A stretch of 64,000 nucleotides of DNA from positions 162,603,980 to 162,667,979 of the forward strand of contig OX457057.1 in NCBI GenBank assembly GCA_949752795.1. Direction: 5' to 3'. The position numbers and the translations under genes were made by a program. The notes under the pieces were generated by a model that did not search any database, had not been told where the DNA came from, and saw only the letters and a list, made by a program, of their open reading frames with translations. Source of the stretch: Hyperoodon ampullatus. Taxonomy: Eukaryota; Chordata; Mammalia; Artiodactyla; Ziphiidae. Shown piece after piece: positions 12,001 to 23,934 of the stretch (its first letter is position 1; each line of letters starts with the position of its first letter).

Positions 12001-14180
12001 CACATTCTAATTTCTCTTCAAATGCTCTAGGCACTATAATATAATGCATTTCCCCCATGTGTACTACACTTAATTTCTACATACATCTTATAGAATTATA
12101 TACCACAAAGAGGCAAAAATGCAGTATAACATTTAAAAAATATGAGAGAAAAAAGGAAAACCAAAAAAACCACTAATGTGACATGTGACTAGAAAAATTT
12201 GCTCCTAAGGCTCCTATCTCTATAATTAAACTAGAGTAAAATTGAAATCCTTTTGAGATTACTTTTATATGTAACTGATTCTGTGGTCACTGAGAAGAAA
12301 AACCCAAATATAAAATTTAAAAATAGATGGATGCCAATTAGGAAAATGTTTCTCTTTCACAAAAAGTTATGATATCTATGTCTTATGTTAATTTGAAGGG
12401 TAAATGATGCTCCTATAAATGTACCCTAAAAATCCTGTATCATAAATGGAAACAAAGAAGACCACAAAGAAACTTGATTTCACCCTTCTGATACCAACCT
12501 AATCTGAAAGAACACAAATAAAACCCTCCAAACAAATCCTACTTCATACAATTCTCCTTTGGATTGCTGTTGCTACCATCTACAATTCTTAAAAATAATA
12601 AAAAGTGTATCATTTTAAACAACTATATCGTCATAGCAATTGATACAACTAAAATGACTTACTTTAAGTAGTTGGTACTATTTTTGGTCAAAATAAGGCT
12701 TAAAATTAGCAACTGCCAGTGAAAGAGAAAAAGCCAAATGGTGTCTTTCTCTAGAGCCTGGTAAATGTTAAGATAACAATAAAAGTTGTTCACCACCTGC
12801 AAATTGGTGTAACCCCTGAAGGCTGAACTTGGCTATCAGGGCATGATTGGTAACTGAAATAAAACTGCTGCTATGCAACTACTCTCAGAAGCCTCAGTGG
12901 TGGTAATCAGAGACACTGACTTGCCAGCATCCTAGTGCTGCTGCTGTTCCCTTAAGACATGGAGAAGAGGCAGAGAAACATGTCATTACCTTTCACACAA
13001 AAACACAGTGATGTGCAACAGAACCCTGCTTTAATCCTGTTTGAGACTTTTCCATATCAGTGACCACACATGGGATTAAACAATTTTAGGTGATTAAGTA
13101 ATTTTAATAGCAATTCCTTAAAATGTTATATGACTCACACTAAGAAAATGTCACCTTGTCAACTAGAAAGAACCCAGGTGAGAATTGTTTTTATTCTTGC
13201 TTTTTAAGTTATAGTTTAATTACTAACTTAATCTGTGTATTTTGCATATTTTAGCAGTTCATATTATTATGAATTGTAATTACCTGAGAAGGGCTGTGCC
13301 ATATATAAATTATTCCCTCCCTTGTTTTCTTAATATAACTTAGGAACTTATAGATGTTTGATAAATGCTGACTAAAATCTAATTGTAGAAAACAAGGAAA
13401 AAGAAAAAGGAAGGGTAACCGAAAATGTCAAACTCTACTTTTCAGTTATCATATTTTACTTAGTTTATCTTCCAGTTATTGGAAGTCTAAACAGAAGGGG
13501 AAACTCTAGGTAACAAGAATAATAACAAAACCACAAACAGTTACAAAGTGCTTTATAGTTAATAATCAGTTTCAATGTGAGTAATTTCTCCTCTAGTGGG
13601 GCTTTTTGATTTTGGTTTTTTTGTTTTGTTTATGTTTGTCTGCAAATTTAAGCATCACAGGGGAAAAGAAGAGGTTCTATCATAAATTACAGTTGTTTTT
13701 CTAGCCCAGAGCTGATGAATCAGACTCTTTGCTATGAAGCAGTGATCTCCATTTTAAGAAGCATCCAATGATTCTTTTGTTAAATGAAGTGAAACTTTTA
13801 TTATGAAACTCTTAAACATACAAAAGCACATAAGTTAATACAGTAAACATATACCCGTTAATCAGATCTAAACAATGCTAACATATTGATATTATTAGGT
13901 TATATTAAAATATAAAAGTAAAATATGTATATATATGATATAACATATGTTATACTTGTTATATATAACATCATAATATAACTTACTGATATGCTGATTT
14001 ACTAGGGGACCAAACAGATGATATTAAGCACACCTCTTCTATCCCTAATGATATTCTTTGTCTTAAAGATTCATTTTCACTTGATAGAACACTGTTATGC
14101 CAGATTTCCTTTGATTATTTTCTTGTTAAAATTTTTTAAACTTTTTGTTTTCAACTTTTATATATTATGTTTAAAATATA
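12001..14180. other. Intronic sequence with AT-rich palindromic stretch
   Basis: Mostly unique AT-rich sequence. A perfect 14-bp palindrome (ataacatatgttat, 13940-13953) sits in a TA-rich block at 13910-13985. No gene signal was seen. Confidence 0.5.
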
Positions 14181-14191
14181 TCTTTTCTATT

Positions 14192-14399
14192 AAAAAATTA
14201 GGTTCATCGGGCTTCCCTGGTGGCACAGTGGTTGAGAGTCCGCCTGCCGATGCAGGGGACACGGGTTTGTGCCCCAGTCCGGGAAGATCCCACATGCCGC
14301 GGAGCGGCTAGGCCCGTGAGCCATGGCTGCTGAGCTTGAGCGTCCGGAGTGAGAGGCCCGCGTATGGCAAAAAAAAAAAAAAAAAAAAATTAGGTTCAT
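14192..14399 (+). repeat. CHR SINE with internal deletion, 16-bp TSD
   Basis: The TSD aaaaaattaggttcat lies at 14192-14207 and 14384-14399. Compared with other copies, about 30 bp between 'gtccggag' and 'tgagaggcc' are missing. Confidence 0.93.
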
Positions 14400-15190
14400 T
14401 GAAGTATACTTTATAAAAGGAAAAATCCACTATTTTTCCTTTTCTATTTTAGGTGTATAGCTTGATGAGTTTTGACAAACTTATACTACCACAATTGAGA
14501 TATAGAACATTTCTATCACTCAAAAAATTTATTCGTGGGGCTTCCCTGGTGGAGCAGTGGTTAAGAATCCGCCTGCCAATGCAGGGGACACGGGTTTGAG
14601 CCCTGGTCTGGGAAGATCCCACATGCCGTGGAGCAACTAAGCCCGTGCACCACAACTACTGAGCCTGCGCTCTAGAGCCCATGAGCCACAACTACTGAGC
14701 CTGCGTGCCACAACTACTGAAGCCCGTGCACCACAAATACTGAAGCCCACATGCCTAGAGCCTGTGCTCTGCAACAAGAGAAGACAACTCAATGAGAAGC
14801 CTGCACACCACAACAAAGAATAGCCCCTGCTCACTGCAACTAGAGAAAGCCCGTGCACAGCAACGAAGACCCAATGCAGCCAAAAATAAATAAATGAAAA
14901 AAAATTTACTCATGCCCCTTTATAGTCAATCCCTTCCTCCTCCCTCAGCCCCTAGAAACCACTAATCTGATTCCATATAAATGGAATTATGCAGTAGGGA
15001 ATCTTCTTTCACTTAGCATACTGTTTTTGAAATTTATCCATGTTGGTGCATGTATCAGTAGTTGGTTCCTTTTTATTCCACTGTATGGATGTACCAAAAT
15101 TGGTTTATCCATTCCCAACTGATGGACTTTTGGGATGTTTCCAGTTTGTATCTATTAAGAATAAATCTGCTAAAAATTTTTGTGAACAAG
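14400..15190 (-). mobile_element. Old L1 3' region, minus strand, split by a SINE
   Basis: Reversed L1 wording such as 'gatgagttttgacaaactta', 'ttcacttagcatactgtttt' and 'ttattccactgtatggatgt' runs on both sides of the long SINE at 14538-14900. It is diverged, with no open ORF2 frame of note. Confidence 0.75.
14525..14914 (+). repeat. Long-form CHR SINE in old L1
   Basis: The body at about 14538-14900 has repeated 'ccacaactactgagcctgcg' units and an 'aataaataaatg' tail. The TSD is aaaatttattcgtg / aaaatttactcatg (14525-14538, 14901-14914), with two mismatches. Confidence 0.93.
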
Positions 15191-15299
15191 TCTGTACTTT
15201 TAACATGAGTTAAAAGCCTAGTTGGAAATTCACAAAGGAATAGCAGGAAAGAAATGGCAACTAACATTAAGATGTTAATGAGGGTGAGTGGGGGAGGGA

Positions 15300-15950
15300 T
15301 CTTGAGAAGGGAAGGAATCTCTGATATTTTTTCCTTTATATTTGGAAAAATAGTACAGAGAGTTTTCCTTTGCCCAGCTTTGTCTAACATTAACATCGTA
15401 TGTAACCATAGTATAATTATGAAAACTAGGAATGAACATAGGTACCATACTTGATACAGGCTGGGACCTGGGACCTGGGACCCTTTGCTGTAGTGCTTGC
15501 ACCTGGACAAACGTCTCCTCCAGCAACAAAATACAAAGGAACTAAAAATAATTGTGTACATGCGAAGTTGGGGAAAATTATGAACAAGATACAAAAAGAC
15601 CAAAAACCCAAGTGCCACTTCTGAGGAGCTGGGAGCAAAAGCGCCCTGCACACGGCACCACCAAAGGAGCGGGCAGACCACCTAAGCCACCCCTCCAGCC
15701 CGACCCAAACCCTGTACCCACTCCTACCCTCATCCCATATAAGGAATCAGCTCGCCTCCCCCTAGGGAGCGAGCAAGGGAACCTGTTGTTTGTTTTCGCT
15801 CCCTCCTGCTGCAGAAGGGGCCCCAGTAAACCACTGCCTGAATTTCTTGTCTGGCCTCTTATCAATTTCTATTAATTAAGGAGGCCAAGAACCCTGGTGG
15901 GTAACATACTGACTGAAATTACAGACTTAATTCTAATTTCACCAGTTTTA
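15300..15950 (-). mobile_element. Old L1 (L1M-type) 3' fragment hosting an LTR
   Basis: 'tttgcccagctttgtctaac' and 'gtatgtaaccatagtataat' to the left, and 'cagacttaattctaatttca' to the right, are continuous L1M-type wording interrupted by the LTR at 15452-15906. Confidence 0.65.
15448..15910 (+). mobile_element. Solo LTR of an endogenous retrovirus, 4-bp TSD
   Basis: A 455-bp unit (15452-15906) begins TG and ends CA and is flanked by tact on both sides (15448-15451 and 15907-15910). It contains a TATA-like catataag at about 15736 and an AGTAAA poly-A signal at 15825-15830, in the right order for U3-R-U5 on the plus strand. No gag, pol or env remains, so it is a recombined solo LTR. A 4-bp duplication fits class I (gamma-like) elements. 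The family is not identified. Confidence 0.75.
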
Positions 15951-15954
15951 TCAC

Positions 15955-16375
15955 TGGCAGTTTTCTATTGCTACTGTAACAAATTACCAAAAACATGGTG
16001 GCTTAAACAGTACAAATTTATTATCTTATAGTTCTGTAGGTCAGAAGTCCAACACAGGTCTCATCTGGCTAAAATCAAGGTGTCAGCAGGGCTGTATTCC
16101 TTTCTGAAGGCTCTATGGAATAATGCGTTCTTTGCCTTTTCCAGCTTCTAAAGGCCACTCACATTCCTTGGCTCATGGTTCCCTTCCTCCATCTTCAAAG
16201 CCAGTAATATTGCATCTCTCTGAAAGGTTCTCAATTTCTAAGGTCTCATGTGACTAGAATGAACCCACCTGGATAATCTAGGATATTCTTCCCACCTTGA
16301 GGTCTTTAGCCTTAATCACATCTGCAACAGTCTCTTTTGCTATGTATGACTACATATTTATAGATTCTGCATATT
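15955..16375. repeat. Ancient interspersed repeat (unnamed MER class)
   Basis: 'tattgctactgtaacaaatt', 'ggtggcttaaacagtacaaa' and 'ttctgtaggtcagaagtcca' form a common mammalian dispersed repeat. I recognise the wording but am not sure of the family. Confidence 0.55.
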
Positions 16376-16618
16376 AGGATGTGTACATCTTTGTTTTTTT
16401 GTTTTTTTGCAGTACGTGGGCCTCTCACTACTGTGGCCTCTCCCGTTGTGGAGCACAGGCTCTGGACGTGCAGCCTCAGCGGCCATGGCTCACGGGCCCA
16501 GCCGCTCCGCGGCATGTGGGATCTTCCCGGACCGGGGCACGAACCCGTGTCCCCTACATCGGCAGGCGGACTCTCAACCACTGCGCCACCAGGGAAGCCC
16601 AGGATGTGTACATCTTTG
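16376..16618 (-). repeat. CHR SINE (short form), minus strand, 18-bp TSD
   Basis: The perfect 18-bp TSD aggatgtgtacatctttg lies at 16376-16393 and 16601-16618. The tail is T-rich, interrupted by G. Confidence 0.96.
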
Positions 16619-17176
16619 AAAGGCCATTACTCTACCTTGCATACGTAGTTGATGTAGCTAATTTCTTATGAGTAGGCATTTAGGTTGTTTCCAGTATTTT
16701 GCAGTTACAAACAATGCTGCAAGGAATACCTTGTATGTATGTATTTTCATACTGATGGAGGTTGTATTTTGAAGGTAGACAGCTAAAAGTGGGATTGCTG
16801 GGTGGAAAGGTAAACACATGCGTAGCTTTGCCAAAATCCCCTCTAGAAAGGCTGTACCAGTTTGCATTCCCATCAACAATGTATGAGTGTCTGTTTCCCA
16901 TAACCTTGCCAACTTAATTTGTCGTAGTCTATAGTTTTTCCTAGCCTAAAAGGTGAGGTAGTATCTCTATGTTGTTTTAATTTGCATTTCTCTGATTATA
17001 AGTGAGTATGAACATTGTTTTTATACGTTCAGAACAATTTTTATAGTTTTTGAGCATTACCTATTCATATCTTTTTTCCAATTTTTCTATTGGGTTTTTG
17101 GTCATTTATCCTTCATTTTTAAATAACACTTTATATGTTATGAATATTTTCTCCCAGTCGGTCGTTTTCTAATTTA

Positions 17177-17286
17177 AAAAAATTTATTTATTTATGGCTG
17201 CATTGGGTCTTTGTTGTTGGGTCTTCATTGCTGCGCATGGACTTTCTCTAGTTGTGGCGAGTGGGGGCTACTCTTCGTTTCAGGGT
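17177..17286 (-). repeat. 5'-truncated long-form CHR SINE, minus strand
   Basis: Begins with the reversed 'ttatttatttatggctgcat' tail and stops within the repeated body at 'cgtttcagg'. The first part of this SINE was never copied, or was lost before the second SINE landed beside it. Confidence 0.8.
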
Positions 17287-17633
17287 TGTTTTTTAACTTT
17301 TTTAAAAAAAATTATTTACTTATGGCTGCATTGGGTCTTTGTTGCTGCGCACGGGCTTTCTCTAGTTGCGGCGAGCAGGGGCTACTCTTCGTTGCAGTGC
17401 ATGGGCTTCTCACTGCGGTGGCTTCTCTTGTTGCAGAGCTCAGACTAGCTGCGCGGGCTTCAGTAGTTGTGGCACGTGGGCTCTAGAGCACAGGCTCAGT
17501 AGTTGTGGCGCACGGGCTTAGTTGCTCCGTGGCATGTGGGATCTTCCCAGACCAGGGCTTGAACCGTGTCCCCTGCATTGGCAGGCAGATCTCAACCACT
17601 GCGCCACCAGGGAAGTCCCTGTTTTTTAACTTT
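17287..17633 (-). repeat. Long-form CHR SINE, minus strand, 14-bp TSD
   Basis: The body is at 17301-17619. The TSD tgttttttaacttt occurs at 17287-17300 and 17620-17633. It inserted just beyond the truncated SINE at 17177-17286. Confidence 0.9.
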
Positions 17634-18000
17634 GTTATGATGTTTTTTGCCATGCACTTAAAAAAAATTTTTTTTTTGCCTCTGGCTTTTCAGTAACCAT
17701 TCATTACAGAAGAATATTTTTTAGGGTTAAAGAGGCATTCCTCTGTTTTCTTCTAGTAGTTGTATTGTTTATTTATTTATTTATTACACTTAGATCCCTA
17801 ATCCATTTGGAGTTTATGCTTGTGTAAGGTAGCAGATACACCTTACATCTAATTTTATCTTTTTTTCCAAATGGCCACTCAGTTGTCCCTACGCTATTTA
17901 TTTTGAATACCAAATATTATTTATTTTGAATACCAATGGTTCTGAAAACCATTCTTGATTTCTCTAATAGGAGCTAGTCTCTCACTTCTGATTACCTAAG

Positions 18001-19689
18001 ATGTTTTGTTTATACTACTGTTTTTCTCTGTTTTGACCAATAATTAGTGCTATTCCTATTTTATATCCCTTACTGAGTCTTAACTCCTAAAGGCAAACAT
18101 TACTGAGCTCATCTTTGTATTTCTTCAATGCTTAGCACACAATGGGCTACTTAATATATATTTGCTAAATGCTAATAATGATTAACCTGAATTATTAAGA
18201 AAATTCCAATTCACTCAAGAAAGTAGGGGAAATATCTAATACATCTGAAGGAAAAAAACCCTCAACATTATTAAAATAAAACCAAATCTGGTGTTTAAAG
18301 AGGAAAAATTTAGTATCTGAAATATGCACTTCTGTAGACCACCTTAGTTCCTGCTAATGAGGTATATGTTGATTTTCTTATGACTAGAAGAGACTGCTGA
18401 TCTTACTCAAGTTCACAGAGTGTGATTATTAAGGAAGATGGCTTTAAGGGATAAAATAATGAGAAATGAAGGGTCAAAACTAAGAAAGATAACACTCCCC
18501 CTAAGTGAGGTCTATTAGTCTATTGGGTAGTCTCCCAGAGGTTATCATGGAAGCCTGAAAAAGTATCATATAATGTGAAAGACGTTTTTTCATTGTCAGG
18601 GGAGATGAACTAGATGAATTTAATTGAAATTTTCTAGCTCTCATTTCTAGGACTCTAAGAATAACAGCATCATAGATGAAGGGGAGCTTTGGAGCCTATT
18701 AGTTGTTTAAAAAAATAAAATTCTTCCTGCCTCTGGTGAAACAAAATGTGCCTAAAACCCGTATTATGGAATTGGTGGTGAGCAAAAGGTACAAGTAAAA
18801 CAACATAATTACTCTTTACTAATGCCTATCAGGGTAGGCTTTTATTTATTTATTTTTAAAGTATAGAATAAAGTGGGGGAAGGCAGGGAGAAATGTACAA
18901 TGGAAAAGATTTTACTAGGCATATTTATATAACTTCTAGAGGCTTTTCCTAACTGTACTCCTTTCTAATGCTGCAAAGATTTTTTTCCATTATGAATTTA
19001 GGCCCCCAAATATTAATAAATTGGTTCTTAGTACATGATACCTTTTAATCTGCAAACCTGGAAGGATCTTAAAATATTTGTGTGGTATTTCATTATCATA
19101 AAAAAGGCACCATAGGCCTTAGAAGAGGTCAAACAATTTGCTCTTGGTCACACAAGGGAGATGCTAGCTGAACATACATTAAAAAATATGGTTCTTACCA
19201 CTCTTTTCCCTGTTCTGTGTCCAAATTCTTAAATGCTAATAACATGAAGTCTTTTACTGATACTCTGGCATAATTAAAAATGCAGGTGACACTGGCCCTA
19301 GATCACATGGGCAGAAGAGTGTAAAGCCTTTTTCAAGTGCAGGTAGCTGATTTTAATGGAGAAGTTCTCCTGAGTGACAGTGATGGTCTCACTGACTGCA
19401 TAAGATATGAGCCCACATAGCCAAGGACAGATATCAGGTTTTGACCTTCACTTCTGCCAGAGGTAGTATCTTTTTTTTTTCATTTAACTTTTAAAAGGCT
19501 GAGAGAAGACCACATTACTACACCTCCAATTATTCTCTGAGTGAGAAGCAAACTAAGATAGTCCCCATGAGTCATTCTTTCTACCATTAATCTAATAGGG
19601 CTGCAGTGAAAGAAAATTATTTCTTTCTACTAACTGTATTCCACCCTTAATTCTATTTTACTTAACAGATTAATGTACAATCTTTTTTT
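18001..19689. other. Intronic sequence with a MIR relic at 19035-19220
   Basis: 'gaagaggtcaaacaatttgc' and 'ttggtcacacaagggagatg' suggest a minus-strand MIR at about 19035-19220. The rest is unique AT-rich sequence without gene signal. Confidence 0.45.
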
Positions 19690-21664
19690 AAAAATCCAGT
19701 ATACAATGATGAAAAATACTAATGATGAAAAATCTGAAAGTGAAATCAAGGAAACACTCCCATTTACCATTGCAACAAAAAGAATAAAATATCTAGGAAT
19801 AAACCTACCTAAGGAGACAAAAGACCTGTATGCAGAAAATTATAAGACACTGATGAAAGAAATTAAAGATGATACAAATAGATGGAGAGATGTACCATGT
19901 TCTTGGATTGGAAGAATCAACATTGTGAAAATGACTCTACTACCCAAAGCAATCTACAGATTCAATGCAATCCCTATCAAAATACCACTGGCATTTTTCA
20001 CAGAACTAGAACAAAAAATTTCACAATTTGTATGGAAACACAAAAGACCCCGAATAGCCAAAGCAATCTTGAGAACGAAAAATGGAGCTGGAGGAATCAG
20101 GCTCCCTGACCTCAGACTATACTACAAAGCTGCAGTAATCAAGACAGTATGGTACTGGCACAAAAACAGAAAGATAGATCAATGGAACAGGATAGAAAGC
20201 CCAGAGAGAAACCCACGCACATATGGTCACCTTATCTTTGATAAAGGAGGCAGGAATGTACAGTGGAGAAAGGACAGTCTCTTCAATAAGTGGTGTTGGG
20301 AAAACTGGACAGGGACATGTAAAAGTATGAGATTAGATCACTCCCTAACACCATACACAAAAATAAGCTCAAAATGGATTAAAGACCTAAATGTAAGGCC
20401 AGACACTATCAAACTCTTAGAGGACAACATAGGCAGAACACTCTATGACATAAATCACAGCAAGATCCTTTTTGACCCACCTCCTAGAGAAATGGAAATA
20501 AAGACAAAAATAAACACATGGGACCTAATGAAACTTCAAAGCTTTTGCACAGCAAAGGAAACCATAAACAAGACCAAAAGACAACCCTCAGAATGGGAGA
20601 AAATATTTGCAAATGAAGCAACTGACAAAGGATTAATCTCCAAAATTTATAAGCAGCTCATGCAGCTCAATAGCAAAAAAACAAACAACCCAATCCAAAA
20701 ATGGGCAGAAGACCTAAATAGACATTTCTCCACAGAAGATATACAGACTGCCAACAAACACATGAAAGGATGCTCAACATCTTTACTCATTAGAGAAATG
20801 CAAATCAAAACTAAAATGAGATATCATCTCACACCAGTCAGAATGGCCATCATCAAAAAATCTAGAAACAATAAATGCTGGAGAGGGTGTGGAAAAAAGG
20901 GAACACTCTTGCACTGCTGGTGGGAATGTGAATTGGTACAGCCACTATGGAGAACGGTATGGAGGTTCCTTAAAAAACTACAAATAGAACTACCATATGA
21001 CCCAGCAATCCCACTACTGGGCATATACCCTGAGAAAACCATAATTCAAAAAGAGACATGTACCAAAATGTTCATAGCAGCCCTATTTACAATAGCCCGG
21101 AGATGGAAACAACCTAAGTGTCCATCATCAGATGAATGGGTAAAGAAGATGTGGCACATATATACAATGGAATATTACTCAGCCATAAAAAGAAATGAAA
21201 TTGAACTATTTGTAATGAGGTGGATGGACCTAGAGTCTGTCATACAGAGTGAAGTAAGTCAGAAAGAGAAAGACAAATACTGTATGCTGACATATATATA
21301 TGGAATTTAAGAAAAAAAAGGTCATGAAGAACATAGGGGTAAGACAGGAATAAAGACACAGACCTACTAGAGAATGGACTTGAGGATATGGGGAGGGGGA
21401 AGGGTAAGCTGTGACAAAGTGAAAGAGCGGCATGGACATATATACACTACCAAACGTAAGGTAGATAGCTAGTGGGAAGCAGCCGCATAGCACAGGGAGA
21501 TCAGCTCGGTGCTTTGTGACCGCCTGGAGGGGTGGGATAGGGAGGGTGGGAGGGAGACGCAAAAGGGAGGGGATATGGGAACATATGTATACATATAACT
21601 GATTAAATTTGTGATAAAGCAAAAAATAAAAAACTAAAAAAAAAAAAAAATCCAGTATACAATG
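19690..21664 (+). mobile_element. 5'-truncated young L1, 19-bp TSD
   Basis: The perfect 19-bp TSD aaaaatccagtatacaatg lies at 19690-19708 and 21646-21664. The body at 19709-21645 starts inside ORF2 and ends in a 335-bp 3' UTR plus an A-rich tail. Perfect TSDs and an unbroken reading frame make it the youngest-looking L1 in the window. Confidence 0.96.
19709..21310 (+). pseudogene. L1 ORF2 C-terminal fragment with an open frame
   Basis: The frame is open from the insertion point to the natural stop at 21308-21310, over 530 codons with no nonsense or frameshift. It lacks the endonuclease and the catalytic FADD part of the RT, so it cannot act. It covers the thumb-side region and the C-terminal Cys/His motif: [18 protein letters not shown] matches C-x3-C-x7-H-x4-C in full. 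Chance in-frame bases of the TSD and flank add an ATG at 19673, giving an apparent 545-residue reading frame. It is a 5'-truncated retrocopy, not a host gene. Confidence 0.93.
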
Positions 21665-21865
21665 TTGATTAATTTAAAACCATCACCTAATGATGAAGAT
21701 GCTATGGCATAAAAGGTTAATGTCTTTACAATGTGCATACGCTGGGCAATCATGAATGTCACCTATTTACTGAGTTTTCATAAACAGATTAGGAAAAAGA
21801 AAAGGTCATTGCTGGAGTTTTAAGATAAATAAGATACAGTCTTGATTTTCTAAAAGAGCGGTTTT

Positions 21866-23336
21866 TAAAAAATATTGTCATTATTTTTTTAAAGTTTTAT
21901 TTTTATTGAAGTATAGTTGATTTACAATGTTGTGTTAGTTTCAGCAAAGTGATTTAGTTACAGATACATATATATCTTTTTTTCCCCAGATTCTTTCCCC
22001 TTATAGGTTATTACAAAATACTGAGTACAGTTCACAGTGCTATACAGTAAATCCTTGTTGGTTACCTATTTTATATGTAGTAGTGTGTATGTGTTAATCC
22101 CAAACTCCTATTTTATCCCCCTTCTCCCCTTTCCCCTTTGTCAACCATAAGTTTGTTTTCTATGTCTGTGGATCTATTTCTATTTTGTATATAAGTTCAT
22201 CTGTATCATTTTTTTAGATTCCACATATAAGCAATATCATATGATATGTCTTTCTCTGTCTTACTTCACTTAGTATGATAATCTCCAGGTCCATCCATGT
22301 TGCTGCAAATGGCATTATTTCATTCTTTTTTATGACTGAGTAATATTCCATTGTATAAAAATACCACATCTTCCTTATGTATTCATCTGTTGATGGACAT
22401 TCAGGTTGCTTCCATGTCTTGGCTGTTGTAAATAGTGCTGCAGTGAACACTGGGGTGCATGTGTCTTTTTGAATTATGGTTTTCTCTGGATATATGCCCA
22501 GGAGTGGGACTGAAGGATCAGATGATAGCTCTATTTTCAGTTTTTTAGGAACCTCCACACTGTTCTCCATAGTAGCGGTACCAATTTACATTACCAAAAC
22601 TACAGTAATCAAAACAGTATGGTACTGGCACAAAAACAGAAACAGAGATAATGGAACAGGACAGAAAGCCCAGAAATAAACACATGTACCTATAGTCAAT
22701 TAATCTAAGACAAAGGAGGCAAGAATATACAACGGAGAAAAGATAGTCTCTTCAATAAGTGATGCTGGGAAAACTGAACAGCTACAAGTAAAAGAATGAA
22801 ATTAGAACATTCTCAGACACCACACACAAAATAAACTCAAAATGGATTAAAGACGTAAATGTAAGACCAGATACTATAAAACTCCTGGAAGAAAACACAA
22901 GCAGAACACTTTTTGACATAAATCGCAGCAATATCTTTTTGGATCCGTCTCCTAGAGTAATGGAAATAAACCCAAAAATGAACAAATGGCACCTAATTAA
23001 ACTTAAAAGCTTTTGCACAGCAAAGGAAACCACAAACAAAATGAAAAGACAACCCTCAGAATAGGAGAAAATATTTGCAAATGATGTGACCAATAAGGGA
23101 TTAATCTCAAAATATAAAAACGGCTCATACAGCTCAATATCAAAAAACCAAACAACCCAATCAAAAAATGGGCAGAAGTCTAAATAGACATTTCTCCAAA
23201 GAAGACATACAGATGGCCAAAAGGCACATGAAAATATGCTCAACATTGTTAATTATTAGAGAAATACAAATCAAAACTATAATGAGGTATCACCTCACAC
23301 CAGTCAGAATGGCCGTCATCAAAAAGTCTACAAATA
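21866..23336 (-). mobile_element. L1 with 5' inversion (twin-priming product)
   Basis: From 21866 to about 22594 the L1 3' end reads on the minus strand (3' UTR, then ORF2 C-terminus [20 protein letters not shown]). At about 22594 orientation flips: 22596-23336 reads on the plus strand and corresponds to the L1 stretch immediately upstream, equivalent to about 20130-20865 of the copy at 19709-21645. About 55 bp of L1 are missing at the junction. This arrangement is the recognised twin-priming signature. Both halves carry stops. Confidence 0.88.
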
Positions 23337-23360
23337 GGGCTTCCCTGGTGGTGCAGTGGT
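23337..23360 (+). repeat. CHR SINE head fragment at L1 edge
   Basis: Only the first 24 bases of a CHR SINE (gggcttccctggtggtgcag + tggt) are present, directly abutting the inverted L1 end. No body or tail follows. Confidence 0.75.
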
Positions 23361-23439
23361 GGCCTTCTTAGGCAGAAATGTGCAAAGAAACCTGAGAAAA
23401 CTTGTTTGAGGAACTTAAGTTTGATAAAGATGGAGCACT

Positions 23440-23934
23440 AAGATGGAGCACTCTTTAAGTCTGGAGGCTTAAAGAACTGGGAGTAGGGAAGGGGGTATTG
23501 GGTATAAAGAAATAAGACTGGAAGGGCAGCAGAAAACTAGATAATGAAAGGCTCTCTGTGCCAAGTTAACTTTGGTTTTGATCACCCAGTAAAACACAAG
23601 TTAAACGCAGAAGGTTTCAGCACGTAACTGATGCTTTTTAAAGGAAAAGCTAGCTATGTCTGAAGACATTCAAATGAAGGGAAGGAAGAATGGAGAGAGG
23701 GAGGAGAGTGGAAAGAACCCACTGTGCAAGCCAAATAAAATGTACAAAATTTGGTCACATCCATGGGTGTGGGACCATACAGAGCTACTAAAGGACTTTA
23801 ACCAAGGGAGAGTCAAGTAATGATCAGATTTAAATTTTAAAGAGACCACTCTGGCAGCAGTGTGAAAGCTAAAGTGGGTGAAGGAGGAATCGGAGGCCAG
23901 GAGATGAGTTAAAATCCCCACTGTATTAGGTGGG
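23440..23934. repeat. Possible copy of the recurring mid-repetitive unit
   Basis: 'aaagagaccactctggcagc' and the surrounding wording resemble the family at 11280-11740 and 40860-41130, in a different part of the element. Confidence is low. Confidence 0.35.

Larger units (their letters stand above)
16620..18000 (-). mobile_element. Old L1 ORF2/3' region, minus strand
   Basis: Reversed L1 wording ('gggattgctgggtggaaagg', 'tgtaccagtttgcattccca', 'aatttgcatttctctgatta', 'atccatttggagtttatgct') continues on both sides of a SINE nest at 17177-17633. It is heavily mutated. Confidence 0.75.

Noticed and set aside
15073..15681. Minus-strand open frame of 202 codons
   Set aside because: It starts in old L1 and crosses into the solo LTR, so it is a chance frame across unrelated repeats.
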